A stretch of 64,000 nt of DNA from Cordylochernes scorpioides (Eukaryota; Arthropoda; Arachnida; Pseudoscorpiones; Chernetidae). The notes under the pieces are model-generated. The model ran no database searches. It saw only the letters and a list, made by a program, of their open reading frames with translations, and was not told the origin of the DNA. Below, one piece after another: positions 10,325 to 21,900 of this stretch (position 1 is its first letter; each line of letters begins with the position of its first letter). A program made the translations under genes and the position numbers. The stretch lies in NCBI GenBank assembly GCA_030710605.1, contig CP092872.1, positions 4,014,562 through 4,078,561 on the forward strand, written 5' to 3'.

Positions 10325-10540
10325 AGGTGCATAAATTATGAAAAAGGCATCTCCTTATCGTGCAACTGAAAGTTGCTGATGACTTGCGCCATCTATCGGA
10401 ATTTTAGGAAGAATGGGTATTTGGCCAATTCTGGAATAATTAAAAATCAACGAGAATAGTTGATATTTATTCCGATAGATGGCGCAAGCCATCAGCAACT
10501 TTCAGTTGCACGATAAGGAGATGCCTTTTTCATAATTGAT
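10325..10540. mobile_element. Fold-back element
   Basis: Inverted arms of about 70-75 bp (10,332-10,402 and 10,470-10,540) share GCATCTCCTTATCGTGCAAC and GATAGATGGCGCAAG. There is no coding capacity. The right arm is closed by a TA-rich end. Confidence 0.7.
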
Positions 10541-10567
10541 ATATATGTGTGTGCGTCTCTAAGTTCC

Positions 10568-10738
10568 AAAATAACTTTATTAGGTACCGCTCAACAAGAA
10601 CAACCTAGTTTATGAAAATAGAAACAATGAATAATATGTGATGGTTATTCACATATTAAACAAAATGTTAACGTGGGATTCAATCCCGGTTCATGACTGT
10701 CGGGAATCGAAGGTGTTACCTACTCGTCCACCGACTTT
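10568..10738 (-). repeat. tRNA-derived SINE family B, minus copy
   Basis: This is the reverse complement of the copy at 9,100, better preserved at the B box (GGGATTGAATCCC on the minus strand) and head (GTCGGTGGACGAGTAGGT). The two copies face each other about 1.3 kb apart. Confidence 0.7.
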
Positions 10739-10789
10739 TTGCGTCTGTTATATGAAATTGTATTTAATTCTAAAATTATAATTTATAGA

Positions 10790-10992
10790 ATAAAGTACTC
10801 TGTAAAGTTGACCACCAGATGTCACTGCTTTCCCTATATAAAACTCATTGTTGTTGTTTCCTGTTGGCCGGCTCTTTCTGAAGATATGTAAATAAGTCTT
10901 TTGTTTTCTTTATTCAACTTGCCTTAAGTCGGGTATTATTTCATCCTCAATTGCTTTAATATTGAGCCTATCAGCTCAATATTAAAGCAAAT
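10790..10992 (+). mobile_element. Fragment of gypsy-family LTR, plus hairpin
   Basis: The segment from GACCACCAGATGTCACTGC through TATATAAAACTC to GGCCGGCTC and TTATTC matches the minus strand of the solo LTR at 47,703-48,060, where TTATAAAAACCC takes the TATA position. Directly after it, 10,955-10,992 is a perfect short hairpin (TTTAATATTGAGC and its complement). Confidence 0.55.
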
Positions 10993-11119
10993 AATGATTT
11001 AAACTGTTTTTATTATTATTTCCACGACTGCAATATCACAAACATTCTCATGTATCCTTAAACAACCTAAGAAAATTCTATATAAGACTAATTTATCATT
11101 ATATATATCTATAACGAAC

Positions 11120-11200
11120 CACTTGACGAGGAAAGAGTTTCTTTAATATACAAAATCACAGGTTTCGGGCACAATCACCCTTCTACTGGTGTAAAACGAG
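11120..11200 (-). mobile_element. PLE-type end (family 4)
   Basis: On the minus strand 11,158-11,190 reads CAGTAGAAGGGTGA, TTGTGCCC, GAAACCTGTG: heptamer-like element, GGGTG/TGCCC stem and GAAAC. An AAAGAAACTC-like tail follows. A related end is at 14,776-14,806. Confidence 0.5.
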
Positions 11201-11384
11201 ACAAAACATTAGTGGCAATCAGCTATGTATATATATACATTAGAGAAGGAATTATTGATTCAATATATATCTATAGAAGCATTTGGCCCAGCCACTTTGC
11301 CAAATAAACACCTCTTTGGTAGATTGTGAATATTCCATTAGATCCCGTGTGGATCTCATGGAATAAAGTCCGCCCTAAACTGAC

Positions 11385-11570
11385 GAGGGCCATTAGCCCA
11401 AAACCATGGTCTCTAGGTGGACGCTTTTCAGTTTGCCAAAGCTGGTGTTGTGGCTTTGTCACCGACCCGAGGCCTCTAGTTTGTGGCGACGGTCAATAGA
11501 TGGCGTCAGGTTTTGACGTTTATTTTGACGGGAGAGGCTCCCTATGCTTCTAAGGATCAATTTCCTCCCG
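11385..11570. mobile_element. MITE M1, single-arm copy
   Basis: It repeats the right arm of the element at 7,495-7,785: CACCTAGAGACCATGG complement, GTTGTGGCTTTGTCACCGAC and GACGGGAGAGG. The other arm is missing. Confidence 0.65.
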
Positions 11571-11579
11571 GCAAATTTA

Positions 11580-11960
11580 TCATTTTAATATATATCTTCA
11601 TTAATTAAAAAGGCAAATATCGGACCAAAATATCATTATGAAATAATCAAAATGATATTTTGATCCAATATATACCTTTTGGATTAAAGATATATTTATG
11701 GATTTCATTTAAAACTACAAAATATTTTCTCACAATGAGTTTCTTTTTATTACAAAACGCTAACTTTCAAGTGATAATCTCTTTTCAAAGGGCTTAATAC
11801 ATCAATAACGACTATATCTTATAGGTTTTAAAAAATATTTCTTGTAAGATAAAGTCGATGTTTTATTAAGCCCGTTGAAGAGCGATTATCACTTGAAAGT
11901 TAGCGTTTTGTAATAAAAACAAACTCATTGTGAGAATATATTTTGTGATTTTAAAAGTTT
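11580..11960. mobile_element. Two PLE-type fold-backs
   Basis: At 11,580-11,710 a short fold-back carries GATCCAATATATACC, the PLE terminal signature. At 11,740-11,960 a longer one has arms with AAAACGCTAACTTTCAAGTG. Its hairpin reads GTTGAAGAGCGATTATCACT and then TGAAAG (11,871-11,906 plus; mirror 11,761-11,795 minus). Confidence 0.5.
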
Positions 11961-12285
11961 TTCACAATTGTATCATGAATAGAAATATATTTTCATATAG
12001 AGCGCACTACTTGCTATCAAACTTTCAAACTTTTCTATCTTATTTCTGTTAAGATATTTAAAGGAGGTGAACGTATCAATTTAAAACGATGGAGCCCCGG
12101 TGTCGATTAAGAGATTTCAATTAAGAAACTTCAAAGAGAGTTGATAGAGAGATCATTAATTAAAACTAACTTAATTAGGGATAAGCTAAACACGTTAACT
12201 AGCAAGCTTTAACTAGTGTCGAATTTGATGGTAACCCTGGATCCATAGATAGCCAAATGCTTCGTGTTTATGTGTTCTTTTTCAA
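11961..12285. other. Unassigned spacer
   Basis: I recognise nothing here beyond AT-rich sequence and several TTAATTA stretches. Confidence 0.45.
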
Positions 12286-12415
12286 AACAAGAATATTGCC
12301 CTAAAATATCCCATTGCATCCTGAACACAATGGTGGTTACCGCATTGCTCTAGCGTAAATATTCGCGGAGTTAATGATTTTTAAATTTGTGCAAGACTTT
12401 TGGATCACCGTGTAT
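12286..12415 (-). mobile_element. Solo mariner-type terminal repeat
   Basis: The segment from ATCCCATTGCATCCTGAACA to GACTTTTGGATCACCGTGTA matches the right terminus at 40,930-41,045 of the nested mariner element, with some decay. No transposase is attached. Confidence 0.75.
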
Positions 12416-12540
12416 AATATAATAAACATATATAGATATACTAGAATATGTAATTATGTAAATAAGCTATTACTTGAACTTATCTTTCTCTCTCTTTGAG
12501 AAAGAAAAATATTATTTCGAAATACACTCATTGGCAAATT

Positions 12541-12850
12541 TCAGGAAGTGGAAAGTTTTTGATGCTTCTAGTAATATGTTTTTTTGGAGAAGACAGATAT
12601 TGTTCACACTTGGTTATCTCGTATGTCCTCAATAAAGGTCACTGTAATATCTTTCAGAGTTATTGTCTGAATCCCGATATACATGCTAAAAGGTACAACT
12701 TCCTTAAGTTTTGTCCATGAGTGTATATTGGTTATCTCTTATGACTTCAATAAAGGTCACTGTAATATCTTTCAGAGTTATTGTCTGAATCCCGATATAC
12801 ATGTTAAAAGGTACAATTTCCTCAAATTTTGTCTCTATGACTGTATATTG
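12541..12850 (+). repeat. Two-unit copy of the 118-bp repeat element
   Basis: The lead-in AGGAAGTGGAAAG...CACACTTGG is followed by two and a partial third unit of the array at 829-2,316. Same flank with two units here and about twelve there shows expansion within the element. Confidence 0.85.
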
Positions 12851-13389
12851 GTTATCTAGTGTGTCTATGCCTTTTTAATTAAATATAGTAACTTTTTATA
12901 TTGTCGGTGTAGGTTTCACCTTTTTCTACACGTTTCCCAGGATGTTCGTCTATTCCCAAGATAAAAAATATTCCATACAGTTAATAGACCAATCTGTATA
13001 CAACAGATCATTCCACAAGATATCTTAAAAGAGTGGCATCATCTTTCAATCCTTCAATCTCCACCGAGAGGTAACATTCACAATAGAATGATATGACATG
13101 ACTTAATACAAGATGACATTGTCAAACCACACCTGAACGCACTGTCAAGAAGAAAACCAAACTTTTGATCAACACATAGTGTCTTGTGACATTGAGGAAT
13201 TCCAGACATCCCTTCAGCGTGATACCAGTCTACTGTAAATAATTTAAATTCAATATTTTTTCGTTGCGTTTTTTAATGATCATTGACTGAGTATCAATAA
13301 AAATGTCCTTGTCATCGTTATAAATAGAATCTTCGATTTCTTCCACGAAATATTTGACAGCTTGTTTACTTCATTACTCTAAGCTCTAA
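12851..13389. other. Unassigned spacer
   Basis: No open frame, repeat arm or RNA motif recognised. The end (near 13,370-13,389) leads into the SINE-A copy. Confidence 0.45.
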
Positions 13390-13705
13390 GCAGGGTGTCG
13401 GTGGAAGGATGTTCTTCGACCATTGGTTTTCGACCGCTACGACCCGGGTTCGATTCCCGCATTAGGCACTTTTTTTTCTAATTAGGAAAAAAAAATGCTC
13501 CAATGGCCCCCGTTTCTTGCAAAAGTCCAACCCCACCAGCGAGTGAAAGTAACCAAACGAGGCTCTGGCATATTTGTAAGTGCAAAGTCGAACTTCTTTT
13601 CACATGTGTAGACATGTGGTGCACTTACAGTAAATGCAGTCGTCTACATCTACCCACCATGATTATCATGGCCTGTACCACGTGTACTAGGGTTAAGCAA
13701 AAAAG
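13390..13705 (+). repeat. tRNA-derived SINE family A, plus copy
   Basis: The head contains GGGTTCGATTCCCGC (B box, about 13,446-13,460), then a poly-T/poly-A spacer. The body (CAAAAGTCCAACCCCACCAG, ACATGTGTAGACATGTGG) ends TAGGGTTAAGCAAAAAAG. It matches the minus copy at 4,988-5,290 over its length. The open frame at 13,503-13,835 is incidental. Confidence 0.8.
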
Positions 13706-14367
13706 AAATTACTCTAAGTGGGCATATCCCCTTTCAAAACGAGTTCTCAATACAACACAGAATATAAACCAAATAATCTGTGATATTTTTATGATGATAT
13801 TCAACCGTCAAATTTCTTATTTGACTTTTAAATGACATCTTCTGATGATTTATGAACTTCAAAAAGAAATTGTATTACGTGTCATCTTGTGTTTTAAAAA
13901 GAACAATAACTTATAAATATTTAAAACTTTCTTGAGGAAGATGTTCTTCAACATAAAACTTCCCAATATGTAAATACCTTCTGTAATCATTAATTCATCA
14001 AAGTACTGAGTTCATCATTAGGATATCAGTTTCCCAAGCAGACGACACTCTCTCAATTAATAAACGACTAATTAACTTATTAATCTGTCAGAAGAAAAAG
14101 TTAATTCCATCAGAAGAGTTTTTTTTATATATACCTCCCCACATCAAATTAGTGATCAGCTTGTGGTGGTTGAAAAAAATATGCAAACGCCAACAACCTC
14201 TTTTTACATCAGCACTTGAGTTTTTACGTTGTCTTGGGGAGTTTAATGAATGAAGGAAGTTTTCCTCTTTCTTTAATTACATATCGCTGGAGCACTATAT
14301 GTAAATATTCAAAACATTCTATCTATTTCTGAAGTATCAAAACAGTTTGTTATATATATTATATGAT
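13706..14367. other. Unassigned spacer
   Basis: No coding or structural feature supported. There are repeated TCTTCTGA/GATGTTCTTCAAC-like words but no clear unit. Confidence 0.45.
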
Positions 14368-14705
14368 GCACTAGCGCGCCATCTGTTATTAAAATTCTAA
14401 ACTATTTTAAAGGCGTAAGATTCTTTTTGAAATTAAACAATATCTACTGCCCTTACTGCAATGGAAAAATTAATGGGAGGGCCTGGCTCATCAGTGGTGA
14501 ACCCTCCCAGCGGTTTCGCCAGTTCAATCTACCATACCGTAGATGCAATATAACAGCGGTATGGTAGATTAAACTGGCGAAAACGCTTGGGGGGTTCACC
14601 ACTTATAAGCCAGGCCCTCCCTTTAATTTTTCCATTGCAGTAAGGGCAGTAGAAATTGTTTAATTTCAAAAATATCTTACTCCTTTAAAATAGTTTCGAA
14701 TATAT
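14368..14705. mobile_element. Palindromic element, family F
   Basis: Arms of about 165 bp meet near 14,545 and match the element at 6,700-7,050. The minus arm keeps a full hammerhead-like core (CTGATGA at 14,488-14,494, GAAA at 14,514-14,517 on the minus strand). In the plus arm CTGATGA has decayed to CTTATAA. The ends carry GCGCGCCATCTGTTAT. Confidence 0.75.
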
Positions 14706-14734
14706 ATTATATAAGATATAATTGTTCAAAAAAA

Positions 14735-14830
14735 CAAATATTTTCCACAATGAGTTTATTTTTATTGTAAAAATCAGGTTTCAAGCCAACATGCCCTTCA
14801 ACAAGAGAACTAGAAGTATGACTGCCACCT
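14735..14830 (-). mobile_element. PLE-type end (family 4)
   Basis: The minus strand reads TTGTTGAAGGGCATG, TTGGCTTGAAACCTG, then an AATAAAAATAAACTC tail (hairpin 14,776-14,806). Only the terminal ~100 bp remains. Confidence 0.5.
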
Positions 14831-14862
14831 AACTATATACACGCCGAAAAAAAATATATATA

Positions 14863-15549
14863 TGTGAGAATCCTGTCGACTCTCTATAATATTATCGTTT
14901 CGGATTGGTTGTTGTTTGGATTGGGACCCTTTTTTGTTTGTTGATTGTTGTAAGACCCTGTTGACTTACTTGAGGGGGTTGACTTGGGGTGATTGATGGC
15001 GCAGTCGTTTTTGGCTGAAATGGTAGGTTTTCTCACAGGGGAAATAACGAGAGACACAGAATGGGATTGAATATAGGACCAGGCGATTAAGGAAGAGAAG
15101 GGCTTTTGACTAATGGAGTACTTGACTATTACATTCTGAACATAGAAGTTACCTTTAGTGATGAGAAGGGCTTAAGCGTCCTGCTTCTTGTGGTGTCCAG
15201 CTCCCAACTGCCTAACTTGAGTCCGAGATTTACCTCGTTAACTCTCTATTGCTCTCATTGGTTGAAACGTGGCGACTTTTGGTTGGATGTTAGCTATGCA
15301 TGCTAAACTCTGATTAGATCTTGGTGCCTCCATTGTCTTTTTCATGATTACCATTCTCCAGGAAGAAGAAGGTCTTTGAACCCAGTTTTATAGTTCCTGG
15401 GTAATAACCTTTACTTCCTGGATAATGAAATCCTGGTAATGGCTTGTTCTCTCTCCAGTTCGCTAGGCCTAACCTTTATTAAAACCTTTTGGATCATACA
15501 TTGCATATATTGTGGTGGGGTTACATCTTGGTATATACAAATTATGACA
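14863..15549 (-). mobile_element. Solo LTR, gypsy TATA family
   Basis: The 687-bp segment starts TG and ends CA, with TATA on both sides. Sense (minus) starts TGTCATAATTTGTATATA, as the full-length gypsy LTR does, and ends GTCGACAGGATTCTCACA. It contains ACGACTGC near the 3' end, a motif shared by every LTR of this family here. It is probably left by LTR-LTR recombination. Confidence 0.85.
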
Positions 15550-15551
15550 TA

Positions 15552-15683
15552 TATATATTTGAAAATAGAGCAATCCATAAATTAATCTTTAATTAAAAAG
15601 ACATATATTGGATCTAAATATCATTTATTTTACCAATATTACAGTTAGCTGAACGCCAACCTCTATCAAGGTATTATAACATA
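15552..15683 (-). mobile_element. PLE terminal repeat, left part
   Basis: TTTGAAAATAGAGCAATCC and GCTGAACGCCAACC match the PLE terminal repeat at 56,143-56,420. The sequence resumes at 17,099 after the Tc1 insertion. The hairpin sequence (15,645-15,672) is decayed. Confidence 0.8.
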
Positions 15684-17098
15684 CACTGCGTGACATTGAA
15701 AATGGAACACCAAGAAATAGTGGCCAGAAAATTATGCAAATTTCAGGGTAGACGCGCCTAACCGACTTATGCAAATGATGTAAAATGCGCAGCTTTCGTG
15801 CGCACATGGAGTAAGATATAAGGGAAAGAACTTGCAGAAAGGACAATATTCGTGTCGTTATTTCTTCAAGGAAAATCATTGTAGAAATTTTGTTCTTGTG
15901 TCAAAAGACACGTGTAATAACAGAGAATGCCAGGTCATCGTAAACGGAGGCAGTTCAAGCAGACAGACGCTTTTACGAGGGGCATGGTGATCGGACTGAA
16001 AAGGGCAGGTTGGTCCATACGTCAAATCGCAGCTGATACACACCTTGGTGCGTCCACGGTGCACCGACTGTGGAGAAGATGGTTGGAACAAGGAAATGTG
16101 GCAATTTATAGGAATGCCGGTGCAACCAGAGTGACGTCAGCACGTGTGGATCGGCGTATCCTTCGACAAGCAGTGGCGGCCCCACAAGCCACTTGTACCG
16201 CCATCCTGCAACATGTGCAAGAGACCCTAGATCATTCCATCTCGACCAGAACCATTTCCCGTCGATTGGTTGCTAATGGCTTGCACTCATGCCGTCCGCT
16301 AAGAAGACTGCCATTGACCCCACCGAATAGGCGCCAACGTTTGGAATGGTGCCGGGCTAGATCGACGTGGATGACGGAATGGCACAGGGTCGTGTTCTCA
16401 GATGAGTCGCGTTTCTGCTTGTCCAGTGATAGTCGCCGTGTACGCGTGTGGCGTCGACGTGGAGAAAGGTCGAATCCGGCAGCAATTGTGGAACGCCCCA
16501 CCGTGCGACAACGTGGAATCATGGTTTGGGGCGCAATCGCGTATGATTCCAGGTCACCTTTACTTCGTATTCTGGGCACTGACGGCCCAACGATACGTTG
16601 ATGATGTGCTGCGACCGATGACACTCCCCTACCTTCAGGGGGTACCCAATGCCCTTTATCAGCAGGATAACGCCCGACCGCACACTGCTCGCATTAGCCA
16701 ACAAGCTCTGCAAGATGTACAGATGCTTCCCTGGCCACCGTACTCTCCTGATCTCTCACCAATCGAGCACGTCTGGGACATCATTGGACGCCGTTTGCAT
16801 GCCTTGCCACAGCCGCGTTCAGAAGACGAACTGTGGCAAATGGTTGAGAGGGAATGGAGAGCCATCCCTCAGGACGCCATCCGTACTCTGAATGACTCTC
16901 TACCTAGACGTGTTGCTGCGTGCATCGCCGTCCGCCTTGGTCTTACTTGCTACTAAGCCGACGCCGTTCTCGCTCTGTATTCTGACTATCATTTTGAAAT
17001 AAAGATCACTTATTGTTCGTCCCTGTCTCTCTGTCTGCCGAGTTTCATCACTTTCTGGCCACTATTTCTTGGTGTTCCATTTTCAATGTCACGCAGTG
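15684..17098 (+). mobile_element. Complete Tc1-like transposon
   Basis: The element is 1,415 bp, bounded by perfect 47-bp terminal inverted repeats starting CACTGCGTGACATTG and by TA on both sides (15,682-15,683 and 17,099-17,100). It is inserted in a PLE terminal repeat. Perfect terminal repeats suggest a fairly recent insertion, although the transposase is frameshifted. Confidence 0.97.
15927..16956 (+). pseudogene. Tc1-type DD34E transposase, one frameshift
   Basis: The product would cut and paste the element by binding its inverted repeats. The N-terminal ~110 residues form paired helix-turn-helix DNA-binding domains (GWSIRQIA and STVHRLWRRW). The DDE catalytic domain shows FSDESRF (16,396-16,416), QQDNARPH (16,661-16,684) and SPIEHVWD (16,756-16,779). 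The ATG frame runs to a stop at 16,599. Similarity continues in the +1 frame from about 16,579 (LTAQRYVDDVL) to TAA at 16,956. A single small indel near 16,575-16,580 therefore inactivates an otherwise full-length gene of about 340 codons. All three catalytic residues survive. Confidence 0.95.
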
Positions 17099-17210
17099 TA
17101 TATTATAGATATTATATATCTTATAATACCTTGATAAAGGTTGGCGTACAGTCAACTGAAATATTGTGGTAAAATAAATGAAATTTTGATCCAATATATG
17201 CCTTTTTAAT
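17099..17210 (-). mobile_element. PLE terminal repeat, right part
   Basis: This continues the repeat at 15,552-15,683 and then folds back. It has CTTGATAAAGGTTGGCG, a hairpin, GAAATATTG and AAAATAAATG (17,127-17,172 plus), and ends in ATCCAATATATGCC. Confidence 0.75.
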
Positions 17211-17394
17211 TTTAAAAAAATTGTAAAAATTTTAATTTATTTATGCTAAAATTTATTTTATAATACGTATTACAAAATTGTATATATAACTCTATTGCAG
17301 TGAAATTTGCTTACTTATAGTTTTATATTATGAAAAATCCATTAAAAAAACATAAATAGGCGAAATTCACTGTAATATAATTATATATAAAAAG

Positions 17395-17520
17395 ACAATT
17401 GTCGCCTCTCCCGTCAAAATAGACGTCTAAGACAAACGCCATCTAGTTGCGGCGACGGTCAATAGATGGCATCTGTCTTAGATGTCTATTTTGACGGGAG
17501 AGGCAACACTTGTCTTTTTA
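17395..17520. mobile_element. Fold-back MITE M1, short copy
   Basis: Arms of about 55 bp (AAAAGACAATTGTCGCC, CGTCAAAATAGACGTCTAAG) enclose CGGCGACGGTCAATAG. Same family as 7,495-7,785. Confidence 0.75.
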
Positions 17521-17562
17521 GATCATTTTCCTCCCGGCAAAATTTACATCTATAATTATATA

Positions 17563-18378
17563 TGTCATAATTTGTATATAATTAAATGCAACCCCGACCC
17601 ACTATGTATGTACCATGTATGATTTTCAAAGACTTAATAAAGAACAAGGTAACTGGAGGAAAGAAAGTAACAAAAGATATAGGAAGTAAGACTAAAGCGG
17701 GCACGACTATTTTGGCACCCCTGTGTCAACATTGCAGGGGCAGAGACCGGTCGTCTCTAGTGACCGCAGAAGTTATATTAGACAAGAAGCACTCGACACT
17801 TCCTGGAAAAACAGGATGTATTTGGTGACCAGAAGTTATAAATATTAAGCTAACGCCCAACATTTCCGGCAAAGATAGGACGTATTTGATAACACGGAAG
17901 TAAATAAAGTCAAAATGGCACTCGACACTTCCTATTAAAGCAGATCATATCTTTCACCAAAGGAAACCGCCGGCCTATCAGAAGATAGCACCTTAAGTAG
18001 GTCAACCAATAGGGAAAGATCATGTGAGATCTCTCAACCAATCAGAGAGAAACTGACTCGTGGTGTTAAATCGAAAGACAAGAATAGTGAGTTACGCTTT
18101 GGCTCCCAAGGAGGTGACATCGGCTTTAGACCTCTCTCCCTCGGCTCATCCCACAGCTAAGTACAATCACCGCCATGTGATTAGTTAAGGACAAATCAAA
18201 ACCACCCCGCTCTTCTCAAGCTTTCTTTCCTCCAATCCAGTTACCTTTTATTTTCAAAATAATCATGTGTCCTGATTATTCCTAACTGTGTGCTTCACTT
18301 ACCACCCAACGACTGCGCTTCAATCAAATCTCACCATTCGCATCCAACAACAAGAAACCCCGCAACGATATTGCCACA
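17563..18378 (+). repeat. 5' LTR of gypsy element
   Basis: TGTCATAATTTG...ATTGCCACA, 816 bp. It contains an 80-codon open frame (17,586-17,828) repeated exactly in the 3' LTR, two CCAATCA/CCAATAG boxes, and the shared ACGACTGC motif near the end. The bases after it (GAACGGTTAAGTCGACAGGA) do not start with TGG, so the primer-binding site is not obvious. Confidence 0.92.
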
Positions 18379-18428
18379 GAACGGTTAAGTCGACAGGATA
18401 AAGATTATAGAGCTTAATCAGGATAAAG

Positions 18429-18905
18429 ATGGAAATTAACCCAGGCGCCAGCACAACAAAAGGCAATGACAACCCAAGAGAGAAGGAACTGGCAACGAAC
18501 GGAAAGAAGCTGACAACGAACGAAGCGACAAGACACACCCTGGCGACGGTAATTTTAGAACTGACCGCCGCGCTACAAGGGGCGAGATCCACGCAACTGG
18601 AAGCGGTCTTCCGGAGCGCCACCCTCGGGACAACCGCCGCCTGCACCGCCGGTACGTGTCCGAACAACCTGACGCCCACCGAGTTATCGCCACCCGCCAT
18701 GCCGTACCAGTACACACGGAAGCAACCCACGCGACACGGACCCAGTGTACCGACAACGCGATCCACTCGAATGGAAGCAGTACAAATGACTAGATTTCCC
18801 TTTCAATCGCGCGGACAGTGCAAAAGGTCCCGATCCGGTTCAACAGATATTCCAAGCCAGCCACACCAAGCCGAAGACGCCACAATGGAGACTTTTCGAG
18901 ACTAA
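18429..18905 (+). CDS. Leader ORF, unrecognised
   Basis: This 158-codon ATG frame lies just after the 5' LTR. The protein is Thr/Arg/Pro-rich with no capsid or zinc-knuckle motif, so I cannot call it gag. Its 3' half overlaps another frame, open from about 18,790, that runs straight into the protease. That second frame reads PQWRLFETKVGNPP and is clearly coding, so this ORF may be a decayed or frameshifted gag remnant, or not translated at all. Confidence 0.3.
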   Translation: MEINPGASTTKGNDNPREKELATNGKKLTTNEATRHTLATVILELTAALQGARSTQLEAVFRSATLGTTAACTAGTCPNNLTPTELSPPAMPYQYTRKQPTRHGPSVPTTRSTRMEAVQMTRFPFQSRGQCKRSRSGSTDIPSQPHQAEDATMETFRD

Positions 18906-21900
18906 GGTAGGCAATCCACCCAATGACATCATCAAATTAACTTTGGACTTGTATCTGACCCAGGACCTACCATGTACCTTTCTCATTGAACCAGACGCAG
19001 GTTCGAACATATTGCCGTATCATTTATACAATAGATTAAAAGCACAACTCCCCAATTTAAGTATTAAAAAACCTTCCCTTGATCTATCCCCCCTAAATAG
19101 TTTTACGAAAATAATAGGACATTTAACTTTCCCTCTGACAATAGGCCAAATAACCCGTAGAGAGAACTTCCACGTGGTAAATGCATCCTTGCCATTTGGA
19201 GTTCTTACCTTAAAAACCCTTTATCAATATAAATTAAAACTAAATTATAATCGCGGCACTATTTTCCAACTTGGCGTCCCATTGTCTAATACTATCTACC
19301 ACTTTAAACATGTATCAAATGAATGCAAGCACGGGCTAGGCCAAAACCTGTCCCAAAGGACTCGCACAGCACCCAAAGCTTTCACACATGGAAAACCTTG
19401 CCTGCATTCATTGCCCAAACCCCAAATATTTACATGCCACCATTATAATCTCACACCACACAACTTTTCACTCAACCCAATTACCAGTACCTTATGCCCA
19501 CCACATATAAAGCCACCACGACTTCAATCTACAACTCCAATAATGCCCAAACAAGTGTCCGTACACCGACACAGCTCACCCACTTACCGCACAAAATTCA
19601 CACATGACCACACTTCGCCACACCATAATTACGCAAATGTACCTCACAACATACACGCACCCATACGTCACCACGCGACAGACACGCACAACCCGCACAA
19701 CAAACGCAACACGCACACCAAAAGACAACAACAACAAACAAGCGCATGCACAACCGTTAAGAATAATACAATCATCCCGTCTACACAAAATGTAGAAAAA
19801 ATTCACGACACCAAACAACCACACAATCGAAAAACCTTGCGATCTTTCCTAAAAGCTGTGAACACCTATAAAGAGTTCATTCCAGACCACGCCCGCTTGC
19901 GGACGCCACTTGTCAACCTTCTAAAAAGAGATGTCATATGGGTCTGGGATGACGAATGTCAGAAAGCGTTCACTAACCTGAAAGAAAACCTTACCACACA
20001 CCCCACATTACACCTTTACCAGGAAGGTCTGCCATGCCAGGTGTACTGTAACGCCTCAACATTCAGCATTACAGGCGTTCTTAAACAAGTCTACCCTGAT
20101 GGGAAGACATACACCGTTCAACATTTCAGCCGATCTCTGCGTAATCACGAGCGAAATTATTCAGACTTGGAGCTACAATGCCTAGCCATTGTGGAAAGTG
20201 TGGATAATTTCCGCACCTGTCTTATGGACAGAAAGTTTACAATATTTTCTGACCATCCCGCATTGCAGTGGTTGAAAGAGATCAAAGCTCCGTCAGGCAG
20301 ATTGTTTCGATGGAGGTTAAGATTGTCAAGATACGAATATGAGGTCCGTAGCATAAATGGAGTACAACAATATGAAACGGGCGTTGTAACTCGTATCCCA
20401 TTTTGTGGCTTTCTAGATGCGCCACTCATAAAGAACCAACAATCTTCTCCACCGGGAAAATCCCGCGTGACTATGGACCCCAATAAACTGCGCACCGTCT
20501 CCCGAAAAGGAGTACTTAAAACTATAGTCCCAAATTCACTTACAACCAGACTTCTTAAGTCCGTACACACACAATACAATCACCCCGGTATTTCACAAAT
20601 GTCACGAATCATCTCCACACAATATTACTGGCAAGGTATGTCAAAAGATATTAAACAAAGAGTTAAGACCTGTCCCACCTGCCAATTAACAAAACGTCCA
20701 GTAGGACCCACTTACGGAGAATTAAGTCAACCTCCGGAATCTAAAGAACCCTTCGACCTTTTATCTCTGGACACCATAGCAGGATTTGCTAAATATGGCA
20801 ACACCAAGATATACCTCCATGTGGTAGTCGATCATTTTTCACGCTACGCATGGGCTTTTCCATCTAAATCCACCAGTACCACCACCTACCAACAGGTACT
20901 TAAACGAGTATTCCAGGATGGTTCTCCAAAACGCCTTCTTACGGATAGAGCCCCTGCCTTCACTTCACCCAAATTTCGTAGTTTTCTCCTTAATAGAAAT
21001 ATTCACCCGTTAATCACAACCAGCAACAACCCACAAGCCAACGGCCTATGTGAACGCCTGAACGCCACCCTCACGGGAAAACTTAGGTTATTACACCTAG
21101 AAAATCCTAAGGTCGCATGGACCAAGTTGGTCAAGAAGGTTACACTTATATATAACAAGACACCCCACTCTACCACAGGTTTTCCACCCATATACTTAAT
21201 GTTTGGTATCCTACCTCCAGAAATCTCTAATCATAACACACCGTACCCAGATATCGACAAAGCTAGAAAAATTGCACACGCACGCACACAAAACAAACAT
21301 TTACAAGACAAAAACACTTATGACAAACGACACAAGCAACCACATTTCGGAGTAGGTGATCTAGTGTTAGTAAAATTATATCACCACCCAAATACAGGGA
21401 AACTCGCGCCATATTTCACAGGACCTCACACAATATTAGAAATTATTTCACCAAATGTGGTCCGCATAGATCGACCAAATCAACCACTTCAAAGAGACAC
21501 TGACACAATCCACGTCAACAAACTTAAACTGTATACAGAAAAAATCCATTATATATCACCACCCGCCGTTAACACCTATCATATAAAGCACAACCCCAAT
21601 TACACGTTCCCTTTCAAACATTTAACACCCGAATTATTCCCAACAGAGTCATTAAGGTGCAAACCCACCAGCAGCGAACCTTTCAGGCATTTAGACCCTG
21701 CCATTTTTGCAACAAGACGATTTACATCACTCTTCCCCGATGTTAAAAACTGCAAACCTGACAACCAGTTCAATCATATCACACCACTCCCTAAAGATCT
21801 CAGACAGGAGAACTGCGAACCTACCAATCATTCAAATTCTACAATTCATAAGGTTCAAGCAAATATTTCAGAGTCCCCAGTTACAAAAATGTGGACGAAC

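Noticed and set aside
10345-10380. GAAAGTTGCTGATGACTTGC as another hammerhead core
   Set aside because: Only a 4-bp irregular stem II and no cleavage-site strand could be found; the fold-back itself explains the conservation.
13503-13835. 110-codon plus-strand frame
   Set aside because: Its first two thirds are the body of SINE A, also found at 4,988-5,290 without the frame preserved.
17586-17828. 80-codon frame repeated at 24,121-24,363
   Set aside because: It is identical only because it lies in both LTRs; no domain is recognisable.
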